Shown here piece after piece: positions 54,096 through 62,730 of a stretch of DNA of 64,000 nt. Origin of the DNA: Noviherbaspirillum pedocola (GTDB lineage Bacteria; Pseudomonadota; Gammaproteobacteria; Burkholderiales; Burkholderiaceae_D); contig NZ_JAEPBG010000004.1 of NCBI RefSeq assembly GCF_016632335.1, positions 416,857 to 480,856 on the forward strand, in the 5' to 3' direction. How positions within the stretch are numbered: the first letter of the stretch is position 1; each line of letters starts with the position of its first letter. The position numbers and the translations under genes are program-made. The notes under the pieces were generated by a model. The model did not search any database. It saw nothing but the letters and a program-made list of their open reading frames with translations, and was not told the DNA's origin.

Positions 54096-54845
54096 TCAAT
54101 GAATCAGCATGCCGCCATTTACATCCAGCGTGACACCAGTGCAATAGCTCGACAGATCGCTTGCAAGAAACACCACCGCGCCGGCGATGTCATCGGCGCG
54201 GCCCAAGCGCCCCAGCGGTATGTCGGAAGCGATTTCGCCCTTGCGCTCTTCGGTGAGCTTGCCGCGAATGATGTCGGTGGCGATCAGTCCCGGCGTGATG
54301 CTGTTGACGCGGATGTTGTCGGCGCCGAATTCGCGCGCCATTGCACGCGCAAGGCCAAGCACGCCTGCCTTGGCCGCCGAATAATGCGGCCCGCCAAGGA
54401 TGCCCCCGCCGCGCTGGGCCGACACGGAAGAAGTGCAGATGATCGAGCCGCTCTTCTGCCGCTGCATCGCCGGCAGCACCGCTTGCGACATCAGCAGCGT
54501 GCCGCGCAGGCTGACGTCAAGCACCGCGTCGTAATCGGCCGCCGAGATGTCGAGCGTCTTGCGCGGCTGGGTAATGCCGGCATTGTTGAACAGCACGTCG
54601 ATGCGGCCATAACGCTGCAGCACGGCCTGCGTGGCTGCTTCGCATTGCTCTTTGTTCGTGACATCGGCGACGATGCCGATGTGCTCGGGCCCGAGTTCCG
54701 CCGCGGCTGCGGCCGGATGGGCCGAGTCGAGATCCAGGATGGCTACGCGCGCGCCGTGCGCGGCCAGCATGCGGGCGGTGGCATAGCCCAGGCCATTGAT
54801 GCCGGCGCCGCCGGTGATGATAGCCACGCGATCTTGCAACAACAT
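54096..54845 (-). CDS. SDR-family oxidoreductase
   Basis: A 249-residue short-chain dehydrogenase/reductase. Cofactor-binding TGGAGINGLGYA-type loop at residues 11-22, DLDS at the end of strand 2 (an acidic residue favouring NAD), NNAG (about 86-89), catalytic Ser in CTSSVSAQRG (about 139), Tyr-x-x-x-Lys in HYSAAKAG (about 154-158) and ITPGLIATDI. The substrate is unknown. Proximity to transketolase suggests a polyol or sugar acid. The ATG at 54845 follows GAGGAG. A longer in-frame extension upstream overlaps the TspO gene and is not used. Confidence 0.9.
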   Translation of the reverse strand: MLLQDRVAIITGGAGINGLGYATARMLAAHGARVAILDLDSAHPAAAAAELGPEHIGIVADVTNKEQCEAATQAVLQRYGRIDVLFNNAGITQPRKTLDISAADYDAVLDVSLRGTLLMSQAVLPAMQRQKSGSIICTSSVSAQRGGGILGGPHYSAAKAGVLGLARAMAREFGADNIRVNSITPGLIATDIIRGKLTEERKGEIASDIPLGRLGRADDIAGAVVFLASDLSSYCTGVTLDVNGGMLIH

Positions 54846-54961
54846 GATGTGCTCCTCGTTTGTTGTGGGATGGATGACGAGATGCTCGGCCATCCGTGAG
54901 CTCCCGGCAAACGAGAAAAAGTCAGCGGTGCATGAACCAGATTCAGCATGCGGCGCGGCAT

Positions 54962-55450
54962 TCAGCCGAGCGCCACGGGATTCATGCGCCATACCGCGCC
55001 GCACAGCGCAGTGGCGAAGACCACCCAGCACAGATACGGAAGCAGCAGCGCCGCGGCCAGCGGCCGTACGCGCCGGAACAGCGCAATGGTGGCGACCAGG
55101 AGTGCAAGAAGAAGAATGATGTCGGCAAACGCCGCCGCGCCGAGATGCCAGGCAAAGAAAAGCCAGCTCCATAGCGTATTGACCGCGAGTTGAACCACGT
55201 ACAGCGCTAGCGCGGTTTGCCGGCCGCCATGCTCACGCTCGCGCCAGACCAACCAGGAAGCAATGCCCATCAGCATGTACAGCGTGGTCCACACCGGGCC
55301 GAACACCCATCCGGGCGGCGCCCATGCAGGCTGGCGCAGGCTGCCGTAGAACGCGCGCGCCTCGATGGAGGCGATGGCGCCGATGGTTTCAGCGGCGAAT
55401 GCCAGCAGCAGCCAGCTGAGCAGTCCGAATACTTCTTCGCGCGTCTTCAT
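54962..55450 (-). CDS. TspO/MBR family membrane protein
   Basis: A 162-residue protein with five membrane helices. Conserved features are WYxxLxxPxWxPPxWVFxPVW, seen here as FYGSLRQPAWAPPGWVFGPV (about residues 34-53), LYMLMGIASWLVW, and LNTLWSWLFF-type helix 3-4 (LAVNTLWSWLFFAWHLGAAA). TspO proteins bind porphyrins and cholesterol-like ligands and affect tetrapyrrole handling and stress responses. AAGGAG precedes the ATG. It follows a 12-bp inverted repeat shared with the divergent gene at 55655. Confidence 0.92.
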   Translation of the reverse strand: MKTREEVFGLLSWLLLAFAAETIGAIASIEARAFYGSLRQPAWAPPGWVFGPVWTTLYMLMGIASWLVWREREHGGRQTALALYVVQLAVNTLWSWLFFAWHLGAAAFADIILLLALLVATIALFRRVRPLAAALLLPYLCWVVFATALCGAVWRMNPVALG

Positions 55451-55527
55451 GGCATCGCTCCTTTGTTCCTGTTTTCGTATTTCGCATTGTCGCAGCGCCT
55501 TGCGGGCTGGGCCGCGCCGCATATTGC

Positions 55528-55579
55528 CCATGCATTGATATAACTTATGCAAACCCATGCTTATTGAATCAATGCATGG
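55528..55579. promoter_or_regulatory. Perfect 12-bp inverted repeat in a divergent intergenic region
   Basis: CCATGCATTGAT at 55528-55539 and ATCAATGCATGG at 55568-55579 are exact reverse complements, 28 bases apart, about midway between the divergent tspO-like gene (start 55450) and the IDDTD gene (start 55655). The arrangement fits an operator for a dimeric regulator or a looped site. No cognate regulator can be named. Confidence 0.5.
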
Positions 55580-55654
55580 TCAACCCGATAATTGTGAAGA
55601 TCTTGCGGATCAGGCGCCATCCGCCGCGCAGAATAACAGGAAGACAGTCGACCA

Positions 55655-56503
55655 ATGAAGCAGCACGGACAAGGCGGAAAGAACGGCGACAAGGGCGAGC
55701 AGTGGCATGCGCTCGATGCCGCAGGCTGCCTGTGGCAGCAGGGAGGCACGGCCGATTGGCTGCTCGCCATCGACGATACCGACAATCTCGAATCGCGGGG
55801 CACCGGCTTTCGCGCGCGTGAACTGGCGCTGCTGCTCATGCGCGATGGCCTGGCGCGAGTGCGCGGCATCACGCGGCACCAGTTGCTTGTCGATCCGCGC
55901 ATTCCCTACACCTCGCACAACAGCTCGGCCTGTCTGGCGCTGGAGCGCATCGTCGCGCCCGAGACCGTATTCGACTTTGCCTGCGAATATCTGCTGCGGG
56001 CAAGCGCGGATGGATCGGATGCCGGCGTGGTGTTGGTTGGCAAGAACGACATGCCCGCGGGCATCATCGAATGGGGTCGCAGCGCGCAGCGCATCGTACT
56101 GCAGCAGGCGGATGCGCTCGCACTGGCCGCGCGTCACGGCATTCGCATTGCCGGACTCACCGGCACCGGCGGCGGCGTCATCGGCGCGCTGGCCGCGACC
56201 GGCCTGCATGCGACCGGCAATGACGGCCGCTTCCTGTGGCTGAAGTCGCTGCGCTCGCTGGCGCAACAGCATCGCAGCGCGCGCGAATTGCTGGAAACGA
56301 CCGGTGCAATTGCGATGCGCCATCCCAACCCCGATGCCGGCGCTGCCTTCGAAGCGGTGCCGGCCGATGATCTGATCGCGCTAGGCAACTGGCCGCGCGC
56401 GGTTTTCCTGCACCACCAGCCTGTCCTTTTCGTGGAGAACAACGATGAACCGGAAATCTGCCCATGGCGTGTCGTCGACCGTGAGCTTATCAAGCGCTAC
56501 TGA
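55655..56503 (+). CDS. IDDTD-motif protein (TiaS-like domain)
   Basis: A 282-residue soluble protein. WLLAIDDTDNLESRGTGFRA (about residues 35-54) matches the conserved start of the TiaS-like domain (tRNA-Ile2 agmatinylcytidine synthetase family, pattern IGIDDTDS-x-GT), followed by TSHNSSACLAL and GLTGTGGGVIGALAATGL. The tRNA-modifying zinc and OB domains of archaeal TiaS are missing. Bacterial members have no proven role. It overlaps the following membrane-protein gene by 59 bases and precedes a TonB receptor, which hints at uptake or use of a ligand. Confidence 0.7.
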   Translation: MKQHGQGGKNGDKGEQWHALDAAGCLWQQGGTADWLLAIDDTDNLESRGTGFRARELALLLMRDGLARVRGITRHQLLVDPRIPYTSHNSSACLALERIVAPETVFDFACEYLLRASADGSDAGVVLVGKNDMPAGIIEWGRSAQRIVLQQADALALAARHGIRIAGLTGTGGGVIGALAATGLHATGNDGRFLWLKSLRSLAQQHRSARELLETTGAIAMRHPNPDAGAAFEAVPADDLIALGNWPRAVFLHHQPVLFVENNDEPEICPWRVVDRELIKRY

Positions 56504-57047
56504 GGTCACGCCGCGGCATGCGCCGCTGTCGCTGCCGGCGCAATACGCGCTGCTCGTCGGCGCTGGCGCGCTCGCGGTCGCGCTGCATCAATCGCTGCGT
56601 CTGCCGCTGCATTTGCCCGGTCATCACGGCATCGAATGGTTAGCCATCCTGGTGCTGGCACGGCTGCTTGCAAGCACGCCCGCGGCCGGGCTGGTCGCCG
56701 GCTTCGGCGCCGCCGCGACGCTCATGGCACTGTCCGGCGGGGTCGGCATCGATGGCCGCGGCGCGCAGATGCTGACTTATCTGCTACAAGGCGCGCTTCT
56801 CGATGCGCTGTTTGCCGTGTCCCTGCGTCTGAGGCTGCGCTGGCTGTGGATCCCCGCCATTGGTGCGGCAGTGCACAGCGTGGCCCCGCTGGTGAAGAAC
56901 GCGCTCGCGGGATTTGGCCCGGCTTCAGGCGTCGGCTCGCTGATTGATGGCGTTGCTTATCCATTGTTCACGCACGCCGTGTTCGGCGCAGCCGGCGCAC
57001 TGATCGGCCTGGCTATGCATGCCACGTCGCAACGCATGAAAACTTAA
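56445..57047 (+). CDS. Predicted integral membrane protein (ECF S-component-like?)
   Basis: A 200-residue protein with about five membrane helices after a polar N-terminus (ALLVGAGALAVALHQSLRL, IEWLAILVLARLLASTPAAG, then Gly/Ala-rich helices to the end). Size and helix count recall substrate-binding S-components of energy-coupling-factor transporters, but no diagnostic motif is clear. GGAG lies seven bases before the ATG, inside the upstream gene, so translation is coupled. It lies between the IDDTD gene and a TonB-dependent receptor and may provide the inner-membrane step of the same uptake route. Confidence 0.6.
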   Translation: MNRKSAHGVSSTVSLSSATEVTPRHAPLSLPAQYALLVGAGALAVALHQSLRLPLHLPGHHGIEWLAILVLARLLASTPAAGLVAGFGAAATLMALSGGVGIDGRGAQMLTYLLQGALLDALFAVSLRLRLRWLWIPAIGAAVHSVAPLVKNALAGFGPASGVGSLIDGVAYPLFTHAVFGAAGALIGLAMHATSQRMKT

Positions 57048-57131
57048 TCCGTCAATAGCTGCGGCGCACGCCGCGGTATCCCCAGCCCCCATCCGCCGCC
57101 CGCATCGCGGTCGGAACACCCGAGGAATGTC

Positions 57132-59222
57132 TTGAAGAATCGCATTCGTACGTCATGCGGCCTGTCCGCGCTTGGCCTTTTGCTTGCCGCCCCATCGGTC
57201 AAAGCCGATACCCAGCCCGACACGCTGGGCGAAGTCCAGGTCGTATCGCCACGCGCAGCCCTGTCCGCGGAACAGACGTCGACTCAGTACCGCATCAGCG
57301 CAGAGGACATCGCCGAGCGCGGCTACAAGACGCTGGATCAGGCGCTGACACTGGTGCCGGGGTTGAATGTGCGCACCGGCGGCGACGGCACGCCGCGCAT
57401 TGATATCCGCGGCTTGCGTACCCGCGAAATACGGCTTCTGATCAATGGCATACCGTTCAATGCGGCGGGCGACGGCCAATTCGATCCGACCACGATCACC
57501 TTGGCGCAGGTTGCGGAAATCCGTGTCATTACCGGTGGCGCCTCGCTGCTGTACGGTGAAGGCGGCACCGCGGGCGTGATCAACGTCATCACGAAACGCG
57601 GCGCGGACAAGACTTCGGGCAGCGTCGATTTGCGCGCCGGCAGCGGCCATGACCGCGAAGCAGCCGCCAGCCTCGGCGGCGCCAGCGACACGGTGGACTG
57701 GTTCTTCGCCGCGGAACATCGCGCGCGTGATGGCTTCAATCTGCCGAGCTCTTTTGCAGGCACTGCCACGCAAGGCTCGGGATTGCGTGTCAACAGCGAT
57801 CGTCGCTTCGAGAGCTTCAACGGCAACATCGGCTGGACGCTCAACTCCTCATTGCGGCTGGGCCTCAATCTCAGCGCCGGTAACGGCGCCTTCGGCCATC
57901 CGCCCAGCGTCGCCGCCGCTGGTGATCCCTTCGGCCAGGTTCCGCATTACGACCGCACCGACAGCATCGCGCAGAACGCGGTGCAGATCTCGGCCGACTG
58001 GGCCCTGGATAACAGGACGAGGCTGCGTTCGTGGATCTATGAAAACTACCGACGCCAGGAAGACAAGCGCTACGACAATGCGGCCGGCGCGCTGCTGGTG
58101 TCGACCGCGCAGAGCGGCGGCTACGCCGAAAGCTCCACCAGCAAGGTGTCCGGTCTGCATGCGCAGCTCGAGCGTGCCCTCGACGACCGTGCCTCGCTGA
58201 ACTTCGCGCTCGACACACGCCGCGAAAGCTACGGCAACAACGGCATCATCCGCGATGTCGCCTCTACAACCACAACGGCCACGACAGCCAGCGGCTCCGG
58301 CGGCGGCAAGGGCAATGGCAATGGCAATGGCAGCGGACGCAACAGCAGCGCCGCCGCGACGACGACAAGCTATGGCCTGCGCAGCTACGGCCTCGATGCC
58401 GCTTCCTGGGTGGATTCGGCCGTCGCCGAATACGACCTGAAGACCGGCGCGGCGAGCGGCATCCTGGCCGCGCTCGGCTGGGTGCGGCAACGCCGTGAGA
58501 GCACCGGCGATGAATCGGCGCCGATTGCGTCTCTGGCCGGGCACCTGGGCCTGAGCGATGCACTCACGGCGCGCGCGAGCCTCTCGCGCAAGGTGCGCGC
58601 GCCGAGCCTGGTGCAGCTGTATGACACAGGGAACGGCAATCCGGATTTGAAGATGGAACGCAGCACTGCGGCCGAGGCGGGACTGAACTGGAAATGGAGT
58701 GCCACGACGAGCGCCGATGTGGCAGTGTTTTCCTCGCGCATACGCAATTTCATCCAGGACGACGGCATCACCGGCCGCCTGACCAATACCAACCGCTATC
58801 TGCTGCAGGGCATGGAGACCAGCCTGGCCACCGCGCTGACCCGGCAATGGCGGCTCGGCGCCGGCTATGCCTATCTGGATGCGCGCGACGAATCGCCGGC
58901 ATCAACAACCGACGTGCTGCAATACCGTCCGCGCCACAAGCTGTCGCTGAATTCGAATTACCGCTTCAATGCGCGCTCGTCGCTGTCGGTGTCGGTGGTG
59001 CATGTGCGCGGCGAGCAATACTTCTCGCGCTCGGGCAGCTTCCAGACCGCGTCGTTGCCTTCATCCACCGTGGTCGATACCCAATACAACCATGCGCTGG
59101 ACGGCGTGCCGATCGAGCTGTACATCGGCGCGCGCAATCTGCTCGACAAGCTGTATTCGACCAGCTACGGCTTCCCGCAGGAGGGACGCTTCGTGTATGC
59201 GGGGATGCGCGCGAGATTTTAA
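57132..59222 (+). CDS. TonB-dependent receptor
   Basis: A 696-residue outer-membrane receptor. Signal peptide (cleavage after VKA near residue 25), TonB-box-like DTLGEVQVVSP, plug domain (TLDQALTLVPGLNVRTGGDG, IDIRGLRTREIRLLINGIPF, GGASLLYGEGGTAGVINVITKRG) and a 22-strand barrel ending in Arg-Phe. An extracellular loop around residues 377-412 carries a Gly/Asn-rich insertion (GGGKGNGNGNGSGRNSS). The start is a TTG with GAGGAA upstream. It probably imports a siderophore, cobalamin-like or other metal complex, but the ligand is unknown. It follows the predicted membrane protein by 84 bases. Confidence 0.93.
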   Translation: MKNRIRTSCGLSALGLLLAAPSVKADTQPDTLGEVQVVSPRAALSAEQTSTQYRISAEDIAERGYKTLDQALTLVPGLNVRTGGDGTPRIDIRGLRTREIRLLINGIPFNAAGDGQFDPTTITLAQVAEIRVITGGASLLYGEGGTAGVINVITKRGADKTSGSVDLRAGSGHDREAAASLGGASDTVDWFFAAEHRARDGFNLPSSFAGTATQGSGLRVNSDRRFESFNGNIGWTLNSSLRLGLNLSAGNGAFGHPPSVAAAGDPFGQVPHYDRTDSIAQNAVQISADWALDNRTRLRSWIYENYRRQEDKRYDNAAGALLVSTAQSGGYAESSTSKVSGLHAQLERALDDRASLNFALDTRRESYGNNGIIRDVASTTTTATTASGSGGGKGNGNGNGSGRNSSAAATTTSYGLRSYGLDAASWVDSAVAEYDLKTGAASGILAALGWVRQRRESTGDESAPIASLAGHLGLSDALTARASLSRKVRAPSLVQLYDTGNGNPDLKMERSTAAEAGLNWKWSATTSADVAVFSSRIRNFIQDDGITGRLTNTNRYLLQGMETSLATALTRQWRLGAGYAYLDARDESPASTTDVLQYRPRHKLSLNSNYRFNARSSLSVSVVHVRGEQYFSRSGSFQTASLPSSTVVDTQYNHALDGVPIELYIGARNLLDKLYSTSYGFPQEGRFVYAGMRARF

Positions 59223-59257
59223 GTTGACGCTGCGCCAGGCCGTATGCACGGCGCTGG

Positions 59258-59521
59258 TCACCCAGCCTTCCCCCCGGCCTGCAGCAGCCGCAGATTCAAC
59301 ACGAAATTCTCCAGCGACAGCTTGACTAGCGAAGACACGATCACGTAATCGCGCTGCTCCTCGGTCATCGGCTTGATATTGGTTTCATAGTGTTCCATCA
59401 CGGAAGACGCGATGAGCTCGGTGGCCTGCTGCTCGTCCACATTCAGCATCGCCCAGTCGATCGGGTCCGCCCCTTCAATCTCGGCAACGAGTTCCTGCAC
59501 CAGCTTTTGGTTCAATGCCAT
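59258..59521 (-). CDS. Hypothetical small acidic protein
   Basis: An 87-residue helical, acidic protein (MALNQKLVQELVAEIEGADP, then IDWAMLNVDEQQATELIASS) with GAGGGCG upstream of the ATG. It has no signal peptide or membrane segment. It lies between two plus-strand outer-membrane genes but reads oppositely. The family is not recognised. Similar short proteins occur in Burkholderiales genomes. Confidence 0.65.
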   Translation of the reverse strand: MALNQKLVQELVAEIEGADPIDWAMLNVDEQQATELIASSVMEHYETNIKPMTEEQRDYVIVSSLVKLSLENFVLNLRLLQAGGKAG

Positions 59522-59715
59522 GTCATCGCCCTCAAACAGACTTGAAGTTGGCGCCGGGGTCGCCGGCGCCCTTGCCATCCTAAGCGATCGGCGTGCCCTC
59601 TGCCCCGTAATCCGACAGGGCGGTGACATTTTTCCGTTTTGCATTTCTTTTCGGAACCTTTCGCCGAGATCAACACTCCAATGCCTCCGTCCGCCCAACT
59701 CATCCGTGCGGCTCT

Positions 59716-60831
59716 ATGATGATTTCGATGCGTGCCCTTCATTCCCGCCCTTTTGCCATTCCATCCAGCCAGCGCCAAGCTCTGCGTGCGGCCCTGCGTG
59801 CATGCGCGCTGGCTTCATTGTTGGTCGCACCGCTTTGCCATGCGGCGCAGGACCGATTGCTCATGGGAAGCGATGCCGATAACCTGCCTTCACTGCCCGG
59901 CGAGGCGCGCGCGGAAAAGCCGACGCCGGTAAAGGTCGATACCGGCACGATCACGCTGCGCGAGCGTTCCTTCGACGACGTGCTCGGCGTGCGGGTCGAC
60001 GGCTACCGCGCGCTGGCGCCGTCGGTGGCGCTGGAACGCGGCTGGCTGTTGAGCGATGACGTCGGCGTCGGTGGCTCAGCGACGGTGCGCAGCGGCGCTT
60101 CGGAACTGCTGCTCAATGGCGTTTATGCGCCGCGCCGCGATGTGCTGATGCGGCTGTCGGTGTCGCAGCTGCGCGCCGGGCGCATTGCTACCTACAGCGG
60201 CACGGAAGCCGAAACGGTGCAGCAAACCTCGTATGTATCGAGCATCAACAAGCTGTGGAGCAAGAGCCGCTATCTGCCGGAAGCCGGCTTCGCGCTATTC
60301 TCGGCCCGCGCCGACGGCCTCGACAGGTCGACCATGATGAGCGAGGGCCTGCAGACCGGAACCATGGCGGGCTATATGGTGAAGCTGGCCGCACGGCCCA
60401 TGCCGCGCGCCAGGATCGAGCTGAGCTACCAGACCCAGGACATCCTGTACGGCTACGATCCGGCGGATCTGACGCATGATCTGCAGGCCTCGGCCAGCGT
60501 CAATTATGCGCAGAGCTTTGACGATTGCAGCCAGATCCAGGGCCGCTATACCGCCGGCGTAGGCGTTGCCGAGGCCGATCTGCGCTATCAGTTCGGCGCC
60601 TTCAATATCGGCGTGCTGCAGACACGAAGCGCCTCGTGGAGCAATACCGCGGTTCGCGTCGGCTATTCGATTCCCCTTGGCGCAGCCACGACGAAAACGG
60701 CATCCTGCGCGGCGGCGCCTGTCCATGCGTCGCCCTTCGGCGCCATCGTTGACGCGGCAACCGCGCGCTCGCCCTATCTGCCGAGAGCGCCGTTGACCAG
60801 AACCGTGGCTCCGGAAGACAGCAGGGGCTGA
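59716..60831 (+). CDS. Exported beta-barrel-like outer-membrane protein
   Basis: A 371-residue protein. The signal peptide ends near CHAAQD (about residue 44). An RSFDDVLGVRVDGYRALAPS stretch follows, then alternating hydrophobic/polar beta strands (SASVNYAQSFDDCSQIQGRY, RYQFGAFNIGVLQTRSASWS, VRVGYSIPLG) typical of an outer-membrane barrel. The C-terminal 45 residues are Ala/Pro-rich with a Cys (KTASCAAAPVHASPFG). An ATG pair at 59716/59719 is possible. No clear ribosome site. It may work with the TonB receptor upstream, but the intervening opposite-strand gene argues against one operon. Function unknown. Confidence 0.6.
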   Translation: MMISMRALHSRPFAIPSSQRQALRAALRACALASLLVAPLCHAAQDRLLMGSDADNLPSLPGEARAEKPTPVKVDTGTITLRERSFDDVLGVRVDGYRALAPSVALERGWLLSDDVGVGGSATVRSGASELLLNGVYAPRRDVLMRLSVSQLRAGRIATYSGTEAETVQQTSYVSSINKLWSKSRYLPEAGFALFSARADGLDRSTMMSEGLQTGTMAGYMVKLAARPMPRARIELSYQTQDILYGYDPADLTHDLQASASVNYAQSFDDCSQIQGRYTAGVGVAEADLRYQFGAFNIGVLQTRSASWSNTAVRVGYSIPLGAATTKTASCAAAPVHASPFGAIVDAATARSPYLPRAPLTRTVAPEDSRG

Positions 60832-60838
60832 ACCGTCG

Positions 60839-61471
60839 TCAGCGCACCGGTCTTTGCGCCACCATCCCGACTAGCGCCGATGGCCCGTTGTGGCGCTTGC
60901 CTTCGCGCAGTTCTTCCTCCCAGGCGCGCAGTGAGAGGATGTCGAGCTCGTGGAACGCATCGCGCAGCATGTCCTCGGTGTACAGATGATCGAGCCGGCC
61001 CGGACCGCCGGTATTGAACTCGAGCTGCTTGGGCGTGTACCCCTGGAGGATCAGATACCCACCCGGACGCAGGCTGGCGACCATGTTGGCGAACAGGCGC
61101 GCGCGCAGCGCCGGATCCGCGAACTGCACGAAGATGGCCGCGATCAAGTCATAGGTTCCTGCCTGCCAATTCCAGGCATCGCAATCGCGGACATGGAAAT
61201 TCACCATGACACCGGCATCCGCGGCCAGCCTGCGCGCCTTGTCGACGCCAACCGGCGAGACGTCGAAAGCATCGACCGCCAATCCCTGCTGCGCCAGCCA
61301 CACGCTGTTCCTGCCCTCGCCATCGGCCACGGCCAGCGCGCGCATGCCGGGCATCAGCAAGTGGCGCTGGCTGGCGAGGAAGGCATTCGGCGCGGTGCCG
61401 AACACATAATCGGGTGTGCTGTAGCGCGCGTCCCAGGTCTGTGCTGGCTGGTCGAACGGGGAATGTGACAC
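60839..61471 (-). CDS. SAM-dependent class I methyltransferase
   Basis: A 210-residue protein with the methyltransferase fold. RYSTPDYVFGTAPNAFLASQ leads into motif I, LAVADGEGRNSVWLAQQGLA (about residues 47-66), and VDAFDVSPVGVDKA carries the acidic residue binding SAM ribose. DLIAAIFVQFA is motif II and LRPGGYLILQGY (about 140) motif III. It resembles tellurite-resistance/TehB-like methyltransferases. The GTG at 61471 follows AAGGAG at six bases. It is divergent from the MBL-fold gene. Confidence 0.87.
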   Translation of the reverse strand: MSHSPFDQPAQTWDARYSTPDYVFGTAPNAFLASQRHLLMPGMRALAVADGEGRNSVWLAQQGLAVDAFDVSPVGVDKARRLAADAGVMVNFHVRDCDAWNWQAGTYDLIAAIFVQFADPALRARLFANMVASLRPGGYLILQGYTPKQLEFNTGGPGRLDHLYTEDMLRDAFHELDILSLRAWEEELREGKRHNGPSALVGMVAQRPVR

Positions 61472-61631
61472 GATGTCTCCTTCTGATCGGGCGAGCGCTG
61501 CGCGCTCGTTCATGCAACGATGGCTTTGTGGTAGCACAAGGGGGCAAGCCGTGATTCGCTGATCCTATGCAATAACGTCCCGCATCGCTCCGTGATGCGG
61601 GATGACCATTCATCCTAACCGAGGAACCGCC

Positions 61632-62360
61632 ATGAGCGTCACGAATGCCTCTTCCGGAACCAATGTGCATGAAATCGCCGACGGCATCTATCGCATCAAT
61701 ACTCCGCTGGATGCGGTGCCGGGCGGGTTTTCCTTCAATCAGTACCTCGTCGTCGATGATGAGCCGCTGCTGTTCCATACCGGGCCGAGAAAGCTTTTCC
61801 CGCTGGTGCTCGAAGCGGTCGAAAGCGTAATGCCCGCCCAGCGCTTGCGGCATCTCGCGCTATCCCATTTCGAATCCGATGAATGCGGATCGTTGAATCA
61901 ATGGCTGGCGATTGCGCCGCAGGCCGCGCCGATGTGCAGCCGCATCGCGGCCATGGTTTCGGTGAACGATTTCGCCGACAGGCCGGCGCGCGCCATGGCC
62001 GACGGCGAAATCGCGCACCTGGGCAGGCATGCGCTGAAGTGGATCGATGCGCCGCATTTGCCGCACGGCTGGGAAAACGGCTTTCTGATGGATACCGTCA
62101 CTGGCACGCTGTTCTGCGGCGATCTGTTCACGCAGGGCGGCTCGGGCGAACGCGCCCTGACCGAGGACGACATCCTGGATCCGAGCGAAGCCTTCCGCAA
62201 GCCTATGGATTATTTCGCGCATGCGGCCAACACCGGGATGCTGCTGGAACGCTTGGCGTGCGAGGCGCCGGGGACGCTTGCCTGCATGCATGGCAGCGCC
62301 TGGCGTGGCGATGGTGCGAACCTGCTGCGCGCGCTCGGCGAGCGGCTTGCGGCGGGCTAA
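61632..62360 (+). CDS. MBL-fold metallohydrolase (flavodiiron-like ODP family)
   Basis: A 242-residue single-domain metallo-beta-lactamase-fold protein. It shows the H-x-E-x-D-x-x-G signature LSHFESDECGSL (about residues 77-88), characteristic of diiron oxygen-binding (ODP) and flavodiiron-type domains, and downstream metal ligands in FCGDLFTQGG (Asp) and LACMHGSAW (His). No flavodoxin domain. It may reduce or sense O2 or NO. The ATG at 61632 follows GAGGAAC. Upstream it is divergent from the methyltransferase. Confidence 0.85.
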   Translation: MSVTNASSGTNVHEIADGIYRINTPLDAVPGGFSFNQYLVVDDEPLLFHTGPRKLFPLVLEAVESVMPAQRLRHLALSHFESDECGSLNQWLAIAPQAAPMCSRIAAMVSVNDFADRPARAMADGEIAHLGRHALKWIDAPHLPHGWENGFLMDTVTGTLFCGDLFTQGGSGERALTEDDILDPSEAFRKPMDYFAHAANTGMLLERLACEAPGTLACMHGSAWRGDGANLLRALGERLAAG

Positions 62361-62730
62361 TCCCTTCACCCCTGGCTCTTGCCCGGCGGAAGGCGCCATG
62401 TCGGCGCGCAAAACGCCGTCGTCACGCGCGCGCCGCGCCGGCCCGCCGGGCGCACAATGCGCTGGCCGCGGGCGTCTGCGCGCGCAGCTCAGCGCTGTGC
62501 CGCAGGTGTGAAGGTCCGCGCCGCTCGCCAGCGTATGGTCGGAAGCATCGCCCGACACAGCGGCACGGACATAGCAGCCGGGGTAACGCCCGGCCGGCCG
62601 CGGCACTTCGCATGATTGCCGCCACGCTTCGCCACGGAACCGACGCACCGCGAGCTTGTCTTTCAGCAGCGCGGGATGGCACGGCGCCGCCGCATCCATG
62701 CACCGACGCACACCCATGAAAGGATGACGA
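62361..62730. other. GC-rich intergenic, no gene recognised
   Basis: About 370 GC-rich bases with long but featureless frames on both strands (codon bias only). No ribosome site or domain. Confidence 0.4.

Noticed and set aside
54846..55172. Upstream extension of the SDR gene
   Set aside because: It would overlap the TspO gene and removes the good GAGGAG-linked start.
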